This document shows positions 25,201-36,696 of a DNA stretch of 64,000 nt, piece by piece. The notes beneath the pieces are model-generated. The model saw nothing but the letters and a program-made list of their open reading frames with translations. It was not told the DNA's origin and ran no database searches. This DNA is from Trichinella spiralis (lineage: Eukaryota > Nematoda > Enoplea > Trichinellida > Trichinellidae), in NCBI GenBank assembly GCA_000181795.3, contig CM012954.1, positions 10,641,848 to 10,705,847 on the forward strand, read 5' to 3'. The translations under genes and the position numbers were made by a program. How positions within the stretch are numbered: the stretch's first letter is position 1; each line of letters opens with the position of its first letter.

Positions 25201-26687
25201 TTTTCATTCAATTCCATTTTAAACATATCAGACAAATTTCATCATGACAAATGAACTTCCATCTAGCCTTGCGAACCAACAGTATTTCATTTGAAAACTT
25301 AAATTTTATTTTGTTTAGATTAAAATAGATCAAAACGTCACTTTTCGTAATGAAATTCTACAAAATAAAATACTATTTTTAATAAAACAACAGAAAAATA
25401 TTTTATGCAGTAAAATTTTAAATATTAAAAGAAAATGTCATCAATGTCCTTTAATTATTAATAAATATCTGCGTACTTGAACATAATTTGAACCATTAAT
25501 TACAGAAAGTGGTTCATTTCCATGCGTAGTAAGTAGATTGTTGTGCAAAGTTTACAACTTTTCTTGCAAATGAATGTGCCATTCATAATTTCCGATAAAA
25601 GATAATACAAGTCACTAAGAAAAAACATTTTAAAAAATTAACCAGAGCAAAGTAAAAATTCAAGCAACCAACACCAAAAGTTGAGGAAACAATTATAACA
25701 AAAAAAACGCCTACCCTATTCGTAAATTAGTGCTTCAAATTCATTTCATCAATTAAATAATAAAATTCGAGGTTCAAGTAGTTAATGAAAATCAATGCAA
25801 CTCGAAATAAATAAAAAGAAAATTTAATTAAATAGAATGTTATCATAATATTAAAATTTGTATGCAAAAATCAATTACAAACCATCTACCTTTTTATCAG
25901 TGCTACTTTATCATTTATTCCTTCGCCCAAGAAACAACGAAGATTTGAAAATTAAAACTGCAATCTGCACGATTTAACTAATTCAAGGTAAATGTAACAT
26001 AATACAGTATCAGAGATTGAAAAGAAAAGCAAAATTATTGAAGAATGAAAAAAATAAAATGAAACCAACCTTTGAGCAAGGAAGAAAATGTCCAGTCAAT
26101 TGCATTTTTACTGTTCAACATAAAGTAAATTGAAGTTCGGCCTATTTTGTAAAAAAATGCTTCAAAATATTACACAACTAGAAGCTGATTGTTGTTGAAT
26201 TTTTTCACTGCTTTCAACAGAAAAATCTTTTGAATAACTTTACCAACAAATAATAAAAAGTTAATATCAGTATGGATTACAAAGCGTGATTATGATAAAT
26301 ATTTTTAAACATAAACATAAACATAATATAATATATCGTAATGTTTACACTTATTTATTCGTGAAAAGTATTACAGTTTTACAATTGGTTGGCAAGGACA
26401 CTGCGTACTGTATAATGTAACCTAATTGTTCTTTATACTGTTGATGAAAGAATTCGAGAAATGGTTAGTGAAATATTGTTGGTGCTAACGTTCCAATGTC
26501 TGATTGATAAAGTGTTAGAATTGGGCAGCATTTTCCCGAAAAAATGAAGAAAATAAAAGTATATCTAAAAAAAGAAAGAAAGTTTGCTGAAGAATTTCAA
26601 GAGTTGATGAATTGGAACATGAATTATAAATAAAATGCAGAATGAAATGGAAAATGCAAAAAGGAATTATCAATTAATTTTTTGAAA

Positions 26688-27698
26688 TTAAATATAACAG
26701 GGAAAGTGTTTGATCATTGCTTTTCGCGATTCAAGCAAACGTTGGTGATGATTTCGAATGCGAGTCCAAGTGGCGTGGATTTTGTCGGAAAATTGTTCCC
26801 TTTTCAATGCATTGAATTTGTCGAAAAATACGGCCATTTGAAATTGTTTTCGATCGACCAGTGGCAAATCGCTCACATGATAGCCACAATAGAGAAAGCT
26901 GTGCAAAAGCATTCCATCGATTGCCAGCTTGTCAGCCGCCAGTCGACGTCGGAGATTTTCAATTAGGTGTACTGTAGCGGTTGAAAGGGAACAGTTTCCC
27001 CTGAAGATGTGCAAAAATTGTTCAATAACGTCGAAAATATTTTCAATTTTGTCCCGTTTTTCAATAAGCAATTGCAAATCATCCAACGTCAAGCGTCGAC
27101 TGTTGGTTGTGTCGTGGGAAAAATTTTCAGCCAACTCCAAGCTAGGCGAAGGAAGCAGAAGCATTGTCAAATCGGTTTGGGCGCTTTTGTTTTCAGTTTC
27201 AATTTGAATCGAATTGTCAAACTGATTCGACAATTTGTCCAACATTTCAACTGAAATTATGCCAGGGGAAGGATTTTCAGTTTCGCTTATTTTTCCATAA
27301 TTTTTATTCGAATTGTCCAAATCGGAGCAAGCTTGTTGATTTGGGAAAGGATTTACCATATCTGATGGAACAATGTTGAACTTGAAATGCAAAGTTGCAT
27401 CGTCGAACCAATTGAACAACGGATTTTTGATCAAATAAGCCGGCTTGGAATAGCTGACATCCGAACGTGCGCTGATTGGTGACAATTCAAAATTGTGCAA
27501 AGTCAATTCTTCTTCAAATTGCGGTCTACTGTTGTTATGCAAATTTGTATTGTGCTCAATTTCCGAAGCTGTACTGCTATCTGAAAAGCGTCTCAGGCGG
27601 CGATGTTCGGCACGATTGCGAATTTTTTCTTTGATCCTCTTTTTTGATCTTGTTCTTTTACACTCATCTAAGGATGGAGAACAACACTTTGTTGACAT
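26688..27698 (-). CDS. Unrecognised protein, 336 aa
   Basis: An uninterrupted minus-strand frame in AT-rich DNA, long enough to be very probably real. I do not recognise the family. The ATG at 27698 (MSTKCCSPSLDECKR) was chosen because an acceptor-like GGATTTCAG ends 17 nt upstream (AG at 27716–27717); upstream in-frame sequence has no ATG. The N-terminal 50 residues are strongly basic (RTRSKKRIKEKIRNR), suggesting a nuclear or nucleic-acid-binding role. The middle is acidic, Asn/Ser-rich and probably disordered. The C-terminal third (from LTLDDLQLLIEKRDKIE) looks helical, with leucine-rich segments ending in RNHHQRLLESRKAMIKHF. No signal peptide, membrane segment or catalytic motif is visible. 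Confidence 0.65.
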   Translation of the reverse strand: MSTKCCSPSLDECKRTRSKKRIKEKIRNRAEHRRLRRFSDSSTASEIEHNTNLHNNSRPQFEEELTLHNFELSPISARSDVSYSKPAYLIKNPLFNWFDDATLHFKFNIVPSDMVNPFPNQQACSDLDNSNKNYGKISETENPSPGIISVEMLDKLSNQFDNSIQIETENKSAQTDLTMLLLPSPSLELAENFSHDTTNSRRLTLDDLQLLIEKRDKIENIFDVIEQFLHIFRGNCSLSTATVHLIENLRRRLAADKLAIDGMLLHSFLYCGYHVSDLPLVDRKQFQMAVFFDKFNALKREQFSDKIHATWTRIRNHHQRLLESRKAMIKHFPCYI

Positions 27699-29491
27699 TT
27701 TCACCGTTTTGTTGGCTGAAATCCAGCAGCTAGGTTCGTTGACGCTAGCCAAAAAGGGGATAATTTTGACTTCTTTATTTAACAAAAAAAAGGATCTAAA
27801 CAAACAAATAAATTATAATTCTTTTTCAGTCCGCTAATTCAAAAGTACAGAATTAAAAACGACTAGTGAATTTCAAATTTGAAGTTCATGTGCAGTATAA
27901 TAGTATGCAGCAAGCAGTATAATAGAGAAAAAAGCTATTGCCAATTTATTTTTCTGTCTTTGCTTTATTTTGTATGCATGTATATAGCAGTAAAAGGCAG
28001 ATGCTGTTCAAGGAGAATAAGCAAATAAATAAAATAAAATTCAATTGTCTATGAAAGAAGATGATTAAGATTGTGAATGTGAATAAACTTTTGTTGTACA
28101 ACTTATTTTGTATAACAATGCAATCTTATTTGAATGTAAAATGGTTGAAACGTCGATTAAGGTAAATTTGAATAATAAAAAAGCAGAATTTTAAAATGTT
28201 TATTAATGTTGAATAATTTTTTTGATGATGATGAAAGTTTCGTTGTTGAAATTTTATTTTCTTGTGTAAATATTTCAGTTGGGCAAAAAATTTAAATAAA
28301 TACTTACTTGCCTATTTGAGAGAAGAAGCTGTAGAACAAGCAGGCTATTTGCAAACTTTTTACATTATAGCTTGTGTGATTAGCTTGATTTCGGTTGAAC
28401 ACTGCTGTGATGATGCATTTATTTTTTGGTCCATCGACTGCATGTGGTAATAGGAAATGCTTAGCGTTATAGCTTTGAAACACGCGAGCTACACTTACTT
28501 ACTTACTTACTTACTGGCCAGCTAGATTATTGAAAGTTGATCAATGAAAATGGCTACAACTAAAAGAGAAAGCTTAATTGGGCACCCTGGAAATATTGAT
28601 TTGAAAAATTTTTCCAATTATTCAAATGGACATATAATTTTGTAGAAATAAAATTTCTGAAAGCTTGTCAATTCGAATTGCTCAAGTATTTGAAACACAT
28701 CTCAAAAAAATCAATAAACAATTATTCAATTAAGCAAAAGTGGAAACAGTTTTATTCCAAAATCGTTGGTCACAAAATTATTGCTTTGCAACTAATTCAT
28801 TTATACTTTTATTGATATTTTGATTCTCAATTCCAAAGCAGTGAAAAATAGAATTATTTTTCAATTTCCATCCATGCCTGTGAAAATAATTCAATTTTTA
28901 AATGCATTTCAAAATCAACTGCTCATTTCATCGTTCAAAACATGATTATAAACTTTAATAAAAACTACTAAATCCAAGTAAATGTAAAGAAGTATTTTTA
29001 ATAAAAAGGAAAATTTTCATAATTACTTGCATTGCAAAGTGTAAGTTGCAAATTCTCTTTCAAAAATAAATCAAATAAAATATATGAATGAATGAATGAA
29101 TGATTCTTTTTGAAAAATATCATCACCAATTTCCAAGCAGTTTCCAAGCAACAAACGTCAATTCTATCCTTGTTACTTTTCAATTCAAATTCATTTTGCA
29201 AAATTTAATTTGAAAAATTTAAACAATCATAAAAATTGTGATTTATTTCAATTGTGGTGAACAGTAAAGTGTTTCAAAAAGCAATTCCAAAAAAAATATT
29301 ATATACTATTTTTAATTCAAATAACCAAGCTTGAATAAAAGAAAAAACCAACAAACATGAGTTAGTTGAAACGTGTAACAAATATTTACAAATGAGCATT
29401 TTGAATTCATTCAAATTACTAAAAAAATTTTTTTTAATAATTTAAATAGTTCACAAAAAGCGGAAAAAAGTAATTTTTTTTTCAGGCAGAC
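27699..29491. other. Intergenic, no gene seen
   Basis: AT-rich sequence with a (CTTA)n run at about 28493–28515 and a (TGAA)n run at about 29086–29103. Short frames occur, but none has family similarity or a convincing splice context. Confidence 0.55.
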
Positions 29492-30244
29492 TTAAAAGTC
29501 ATCATCACTGCTGTCGCCGAGAAGCATCGTTTTGTCAGTTTTCAAATCATCCGCCAAATTCTTCAACAATTAATTAATTAATTAATTCAACAGAAATATG
29601 TTTTTTATATTCATATAAAAAATACAGAAAGATACAAATTAATTTACTCGAATTCGACGTCGCCGACGTTTCTTCACTTGAGCTTTGACACACGATCGAA
29701 TGCATAGCAATGATAATACCGATACAAACGCACAAGCAATGCCAACAATAGCGGGAAAAACAATTCCATGAACATACGGTTTTTTCTTTTATTAATTGAA
29801 ATGACAATTATAAAAGTTACATTCTCAATTTTAAAATCATAAAACTTACCATCCATTCTAACACCGTAGTTCGCAATTTTCCCACTGTTGTAGTATCTAA
29901 ATGTAAATTAAAAAGAAATTAATTGAACGTATCAAATAAATATAGTCATTTCATTAGAGAATAATTTTTCCATTGCAATTCATTAGCATTTTTCATATAA
30001 ATAATGTACCATTTAATTTCAGAACGGTCATCAAATGACGTTCATCAACATCGGCAGAAGCAGTTGCATTGTCAGCATTTTGCTTTGTCGAAGAGGTAGT
30101 TTTCAAATCTGTTTGAGACACTGTTGGATACGAAGGTGGCTGACGAGGTCTACCATTGAAAACTTCTCGTTGTTGTTTATCATCAGAAAATGTTGTAGCA
30201 AAATTTAAAGAAAAAACAACGAAAAACACGAACAACCGCCACAT
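29492..30244 (-). CDS. Small type I single-pass membrane protein, family not recognised
   Basis: Four phase-consistent exons on the minus strand: 30010–30244, 29850–29896, 29648–29785 and 29492–29560, giving 162 aa. The start MWRLFVFFVVFSLNFATTFS is a typical signal peptide. A short Ser/Thr-rich luminal region of about 75 residues follows, with NGT and NAT sequons. One membrane helix (IVFPAIVGIACAFVSVLSLL, about residues 102–121) is followed by a strongly basic stretch KKRRRRRIR and an acidic tail ending TMLLGDSSDDDF. The basic stop-transfer then acidic end suggests a trafficking or sorting tail at the Golgi, endosome or plasma membrane; this is inference. The exon model depends on splice sites judged by eye. 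Confidence 0.6.
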
Positions 30245-31085
30245 CACTGCCCAAATACAGTGCTACTGGATTCCTTCTGCCGACTGTTGTTTACATTTCT
30301 AATGCCGTATTTATGCACACCGTAATCAGACATTGAAGAAGATTTCATCTATAAATAAAATTAAATTCTATCAAATTGACCAACATATTCACTTATTTCA
30401 ATATAACTCTACCAGATTTGATCATTTTTATCTTACAATATTATCTAATTTTTTCTCAAAAATTAATACTTTCTTTTCTTTAAAAACAGCAACAGTTTTG
30501 TAGATTTTTTTGAAAAAAATGTTATTTTTCAATGGATATTGGATTTGTTTTTTATAATTAATTTTTTACGCATCATTCGAATTTTTTAATTTAAATATTT
30601 TAATAAAAAATGATTTAAATTTTTTAATTTTCATAATTTTATGCATGATGTAAAAATTTATTTTTATTATGAAAAATGCATGAATTTTAAAGAAAATATT
30701 CATAAAATTTTTTAAAGAATATTTTTTAAAAATGTTTCTTCAAATGTACTTTGTGTTTGATCAACATTTTTGAATTTAAAATTTGATCATCCTAAATTTC
30801 TTGTTTACTATAACTGACATTACTGTAAATTTAGTTTTACGTTTCTGTTGGTGCAGACGATTATTTGAATTACAGAAGACGAGATTTGTTTGGAGTAAAC
30901 TTTTTTTTACAGAGAATAACAAAAATATACAATATTTCATACTGTATTGTATATTTTTGATATTTCTCATTTACGACTTTTCGGAATTGATTGCAGTTTG
31001 AACTGTTTGTACATATCCATTTCTGTTTGTTTTTGGAAAGCAGTATTTGTTTGGATGTTTGCACAGTATTGAAATGTAAAATACA
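30245..31085. other. Divergent intergenic region
   Basis: Very AT-rich spacer between the divergent membrane-protein and uS2m genes, presumably holding both promoters. I see no further gene or clear motif. Confidence 0.5.
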
Positions 31086-31944
31086 ATGAATCGTCTACAA
31101 GTGAATTGTGTCGTTCGTTTGGCAAGATTCCATTTTTGTTCTGCTAATGTTGCAAATTCTGGAACGAATAATTTGCAAAATGTTAGCATTGTGGCCAGCT
31201 CTGACGAGCACTGCAACGATTCGGACAGTTGGACGACGATTTATTCAAAAAGTTTACGAGAAAAAGATTATTTCGATGTGAACAGCATGATCACTGTTAA
31301 GGACCTTTTCGATGCTCGTGTACATTTTGGCCACAAAATTGGCACTTTGGACGATCGTATGAAAACTTTTCTCTTCGGACAAAGATTGGGCATTTGCATT
31401 TTTGATCTCGACAAGACATTATTTCACATGCGACAAGCTTTGAATTTCATCGCACATATTGCATATCGCGGTGGAGTGATATTGTTCATCACTAACGATA
31501 GGTGAGAAATGTTTTTTCAGTTAATTGTATAAATTAATAATTTTTCATATTTGATCTAACAAGAAAATCGAGTTTTACAGAATGACTATGCATATGGTAG
31601 AGAAGGCGGCCCGTGAGTGTGGCGAATACGCTCACTGCCGCCAGTGGATTCCAAGCTTGTTGAGTGACTCCAAAAATAAATTCGGTTTCGAGATTCGTCA
31701 TCCAGATTTGATCATCATGACCAAAACTTTGACAAATGTATTCGAACCACATCCTGCTATTGTGGAAGCGGCCAAAATGGCCATTCCTGTTGTGGCGATT
31801 GTAGATTCGAACTGCAATCCAAATTTAATTACTTATCCAATTCCGGGCAATGACGACACACCTTCATCTGTACAACTTTATCTGAAATTGTTCAAAGCAG
31901 CCATAATGAAAGGCAAGGAAAAAAAGAAGCTGGATTTCAGCTGA
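31086..31944 (+). CDS. MRPS2: Mitochondrial small ribosomal subunit protein uS2m
   Basis: Two exons (31086–31501 and 31581–31944) encode 259 aa of the bacterial-type S2 family; the protein belongs to the mitochondrial 28S subunit. Motifs include LFDARVHFGHKIGTLDDRMKT, where the HFGHK-like segment is the S2 signature, then FDLDKTLFHMRQALNFIAHI, the AARECGEYAHCRQWIPSLLS segment, HPDLIIMT, EAAKMAIPVVAIVDSNCNP, and YPIPGNDD, the classic S2 C-terminal motif. The first about 50 residues are poorly conserved and basic, fitting a presequence. An acceptor-like TTTGCACAG ends 19 nt before the ATG (AG at 31065–31066). The gene is convergent with the PLC gene, stops being about 200 bp apart. Confidence 0.93.
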
Positions 31945-32148
31945 AGTTTAAAGCAGAACAAGGAAAAAATCAAGCAGATTTTTGTTTAAAAATAGTAAAT
32001 TTTCTTTTAAAATGTTTTTTATTTATACTACTTTATTCAATCAGTTATTATTTCACTCATAATTTATAGAATAATCGTGAAAATTTTTATTATATGACAC
32101 AGTAATTATTACACAATTTTGGCAAAAACATATTTACAAAGTTGTAAA

Positions 32149-35100
32149 TCATTCTGCATTGAAAGATATAAAAACAAATAGAACAGCAGCGGGATCTTCT
32201 TGTCTGTAAAATCCTGTTTTCAGATGAATATAACTGTAACCTTAAAACAATAACTTTATCGTAAATAAATAAATAAATAAATATATATATATATATATAG
32301 AATTATATATACCAGGTCTTATACTGTTCACAGGAATTGTACATTGGCCAATGAAGTCATCTTTTGCTCTTAAATTATAGTCTTTGATGCAAAATCTGAG
32401 AAAAGCTGAATCAGCATAGCGCAAATCAATTCGAAATGATTCATTCCAGCATGGATTGAAACCTGTCATAAAGTAATGTGTTCAATCAAATAAACAATCA
32501 TTTGACGTTACCATTGTTTCGAATCACTGCTGTTCTGTATTTCACTCTATCTGAAGGCATGCCAAAAGTTTCAACTTTGACATACGGATCAATTACATCT
32601 TCTTTATTTGTAGTGGTTGACGGCTTGGGTAAAAAATTAGCAGAAAGTATCTGAAATGTGAATTATTTGACGTTGATTTCATATTCGATTTTTTTTTCAT
32701 ATAAAAAACAATAATCCATACACGAACAATCATCTTTTTCACCTGCTGCTCAGTGGAAGATTCTAAAAAAATTATTCAACAGTTTTAATATATCAAATGT
32801 AATAGGAATAAGATTGATTTGAACCTTTATTTTGCAAACAGTCTGGTTTCAATACGTAGCCACAGTTTCCATTAATTGAAAACATAGCTGTGTTCAAATC
32901 ATTTGCCAAATCAGCGGTCTGAACATTCAAACAAACTAAAAGTAAAATCTATCCGAATATTATTATTTTATTCTTAATAAAAAATAGAAAAAAAATTTAA
33001 GTGACCAGATTGAATTCCAGCAAGCCAGTAAACTACTGGATTCATGTTTGTGGACGATGTGCGTGTTCCTCTTGGGTAGCATTTCACCAAATGTTGAGAA
33101 GTATACTTCACCATAGCAGGTTGATTTTCTTCAACCATTGCAATCAGTTGATCTTCCGATTTGCTAGCCATACTGTTTACTGGATCTTAAATGATCAAAT
33201 AAATAATTAAAGAAAACAATAAAATAAACAAACTACTGACGTCTTTCTAAATCCACCAATGGATTGACCAGTTTAGCCGAAACAATTGCAATTAGAGCTG
33301 CTAATTCTTTTGCAAGACCACCTTTACCCTAGATTTGAAAGAAAAAAAATTTTTTTTATTTGTAATATACGACAAGTTTCAAACTTTTAAAAGTATTTTA
33401 TTCTTCAATTCTTCCGGTGATGGCAGTGTTTTCAAATGAGCAACATTTTTATGAAGTTTCTTGCCGAATGTTTTCACCAACATATCTGCCAAGATTGCTT
33501 GTTTTCGAACATCGCAGTGAATTTCCAAAGATAATATAATTGGATAACTAAACGAAAAATAAGAAAAAGAAAAATGATTTAATCAATGCTGAAATAGAAT
33601 AAAAATAATTATGAATACGGTGTAGTAGAAAAGCCATAATTGTTGATCGCTTTCAATACAACACTGAGCGATACAGGCTTGACCAAGGTGTGACCATGCG
33701 TAACTTGCAGATCATTTTCACCAGGCCAAATGTCTACTGTTGAAAGTGAAAATTTATTTTTCACAAAAAATTAAAAAAAAAATAAACAAACGTACATTCC
33801 AACAGCCGAGCTCCTTTCTTCAAAGCTAAAATGTACCCTTCAATTGTTGCGTCGCCCATCAATTGATGACCACAGAGATAGCTGAAAATTTGAATAAATT
33901 ATTTCACCGTTGATTTATTTGTTTGCTGGAAATTGAATTATTACGTATTGTGCGTTGAATAGATGTAATAATTTGTCAACGGCTGTTCCATATTTTGATA
34001 GATAACTTTGTGTTCAGGTTTGACAATATTGCCAGCTTCGGAAAGTAACAATCGACGCAAACCTGGATAAAAAAATTGAATTATAATTTTTCTAAATAAA
34101 TTATAATTTTTAATAATACCGTGGAAAGAAAGTTTAAGCGATTTTTGATTTTCTGGTTCCGGCTCGTAACGTCTAATCAATTGCCGGCAGTGTGACAATG
34201 TGATTGCAGATAACTGAAATGAAAATTGAATGAATGAATGAATGAAATTTGAAATTGTGAAAAATGTTTTACTTGTTGAATATTGGTGAGAAAATTTTTC
34301 AAATCTTCAACGGTGAAAAATTCCTCGTGAAATTCGGACAATCTTGAAAAAATTTTCAATCGACATAATAATTAAAATTATTTTTTCATTAAACAAACAA
34401 TCAAACAAACATACTGACGGATTATGTCCCTCAAATCTGGACGATCAGTTAAGAAACGAAAAAAGTGATGAAATTCGTCAAAATCCAATGCATCCGCTGA
34501 TGGACCTTCTTTTCGAAAATCACTCTTCTAACAATGTGGAAAAATTAAATTATGAAAGGGAAAAAAAATTATAAATCAAATAAAATTGCTGCAAACTTCG
34601 AAAGTCTTCCTGGCAATTTGCTTGTCCAATTCTAAATTTAATGAAAGCAACAAATTCCACGTTTCTTCGAATGTTAAATAGCCATTTCGATTTTTGTCCG
34701 CCTTCTTGAATTGTCGTCTAAGCCACGTAAAAAGGGCCAAAGAGAAAAAAGAGTTAAGCGAATTGATTCAATCAGTCAATTAACTAGTTATTCATTTTTG
34801 TACACATCATCATTAAAGATATGAATAATAATTAATGTCAAATTAATGTGAATAATAAAATGAGAAAGGATATTTCAATTCACACAAGTCTGCATGTTCT
34901 TCTTTGAGCTTCTCAATTGCTTCGGTGAGAAAATGTACCCAATTTTGCCTGGTTTGTGCATCTTCGCAGATTAAGTTCAACGATTTGAAATGACGAATCG
35001 GATGGCGAAAAATAATGGAAAAACATGCACTTTCCTTTACAGATTTCACAACAATAATTTTCAACTGTACATGTGAAAAAAAAAGAAATTTACATTCACT

Positions 35101-35922
35101 TTGGTGACAAAAGTTTTGCTTTTCATTGCTTTGTGAAAAACATCCGTATTCCAGCCAGATCTCACTTCCAATGCTTTGTTGAGCGATGCTAAAATGTTCG
35201 GATGTAGAATGATATTTGTTGTTGTTTAATGTCCAATTCAATTTTAATCAGTCTCCATTTCTCCCAATCATATGTATACATGTATGATTTTTTTAATATC
35301 ATTTCTTGATTAAAAAATTCTTAATTTTACATTTAAGAAATTCACATTATTGAAGTAACACATTTGGAAATTCTATAATTGCCTTTTTTGCAGCCTTTGC
35401 CATTTCAAATAATATCATTCATTGATCGATTGATCAATTTCACCTTTGAAAGTAGGCCGTAAAGTGATGCTACTGCTGGTTGATCAAATGAACAACTGCA
35501 GTGAAAATGTTTCACCATTTGTTGCTTTATGTTTCAAAAATGAACAACGATATAAAAAACAAAAGAGAAGAATCGCCATTAAGCAATAATTTACTGTATC
35601 ACAAAATCCTCCCTCCCTCTCCCCCAAAAAATATCTGAAAATTTTAAAATAAAAATTAATTTATCATCTCTTGATTGGTTGAGTGAAAGGAAGCTTTAAA
35701 CCGACCGCAAAATATTTTTCCCAACAATAAACGTATAAATACAAGCAAAATTCACTTACCTGTCTTCGATGTTTTAAAGCAAGCATTATCAAAATAAATG
35801 ATGTGACGCTGGTCAGCAGCCAATTTTAAAATCAAAGGACTAGACGCAACAAGGCCGTTGTTTTTCACACGGCGCATGGTGGTTTCAACATTGACCAAGT
35901 CAGTGTTCGTTTGTCTGTCCAT
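32149..35922 (-). CDS. PLCD: Phosphoinositide-specific phospholipase C, delta type
   Basis: Eighteen phase-consistent exons, high to low: 35760–35922, 35094–35188, 34886–35064, 34597–34717, 34415–34527, 34273–34342, 34120–34213, 33945–34062, 33796–33881, 33619–33736, 33385–33547, 33241–33328, 33006–33185, 32825–32935, 32722–32762, 32512–32650, 32313–32462 and 32149–32240. They give 706 aa: PH (about 20–145), EF-hands ([16 protein letters not shown], about 150–290), X (about 300–450), Y (about 470–565) and C2 (about 575–700). PLC cleaves PIP2 into IP3 and diacylglycerol at the plasma membrane. Catalytic residues by comparison with PLC-delta1 are present: STHNTYL (His316), ELDIW (Glu346, Asp348), THGHT (His360) and SLEIHC (Glu394), so it should be active rather than PLC-like. 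The X–Y linker is very short. An acceptor-like TTTTGCAG ends 2 nt before the ATG. The PH–EF–X–Y–C2 order indicates the delta class (compare C. elegans plc-4). Confidence 0.92.
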
Positions 35923-36696
35923 TTCTGCAAAACAATAAAATATGCAATCAAGATTTCATCTTCAGAAAATATTCCTATTTTCATCCATTGCAAAATTTCA
36001 TTCCTCTACATTCGAATGCAATCATTTGTGCCACATTCCTGAAATTCTTTCTCACTGTAGAGTAAAAGCAAACAAGTACTTTTTTTGTACAGTACGAAGT
36101 TAAAAAAAATATAAATATCATTAAGAAACTTTTTATTTGTTCAATGTTTATTTCAATTATGATACTTTCGTACAATTTTGTGCATATGATATAAGAAATG
36201 AAATTGCTCACAAATTTCCTTTATATAACATGTGCAAGCAGAGCAGGTCGTTCAGTAGAAAAAATTTCCAAAGCAACCAGTTGTAGACGAATGCTAATTT
36301 TCAAATGCTTCGCTATTCTTATACTAACATAATTACAATTTTGTTTATTAATGTTATACATTTATAAATTAATTTCTAATATTTATTTACGATTTTTATA
36401 TGTTCAATAAGAAGTAAGCCATTTATTGGCGCTCTTGTTAACTTGGCACTTTATTTTTTTTATTGTAGAAATGTACTGTAATTTGAAATGCTATATCTAT
36501 TTCATTCATTTAATTTATTTTTATTTAAGCTTTATTGATTTTTCCAGTTTTAAATACTAATCACTGAGCCTCAGTTTATTATAATACTTTAATATGTTTT
36601 ACTGTATCGCATTTTATAACAAACTTATAGGCTGCTAATTTGCTGTAAATTTTGTTATTGATTTAAGATTCTATACAGTTGTATCTGGTTTAAGAA
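35923..36696. promoter_or_regulatory. Divergent intergenic region between PLC and NDUFB6-like genes
   Basis: 775 bp of AT-rich sequence between two divergent start codons, so it should hold both promoters. Acceptor-like sites sit immediately next to both genes (AG at 35925–35926 on the minus strand and at 36677–36678 on the plus strand). No other element is clear. Confidence 0.4.

Larger units (their letters stand above)
19194..26687. other. Long gene-poor region downstream of the INSM1-like gene
   Basis: About 7.5 kb without a confident gene. It starts with the probable INSM1 3' UTR (GTT-rich and GT-rich runs up to the AATAAA at 19702). A locally GC-rich island at about 21010–21740 has many GACC motifs. 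A (CTG)n run is at 22242–22262. A second small GC-richer patch at about 23790–23900 contains TGAGTCA. From 24.0 to 26.6 kb the sequence is uniformly AT-rich, and I see nothing specific in it. Confidence 0.6.

Noticed and set aside
27699-27803. N-terminal extension of the 336-aa gene to 27803
   Set aside because: It would start at a TTG codon and bypass an acceptor-like site 17 nt before a good ATG.
28976-28998. A 15–16-nt match to the body of miR-1 (AATGTAAAGAAGTAT)
   Set aside because: The seed region is changed and no pairing star strand is visible nearby; chance match in AT-rich DNA.
32149-35922. PLC-like catalytically dead protein (PRIP/PLCL type)
   Set aside because: Both catalytic histidines and the calcium-binding Glu/Asp residues are present.
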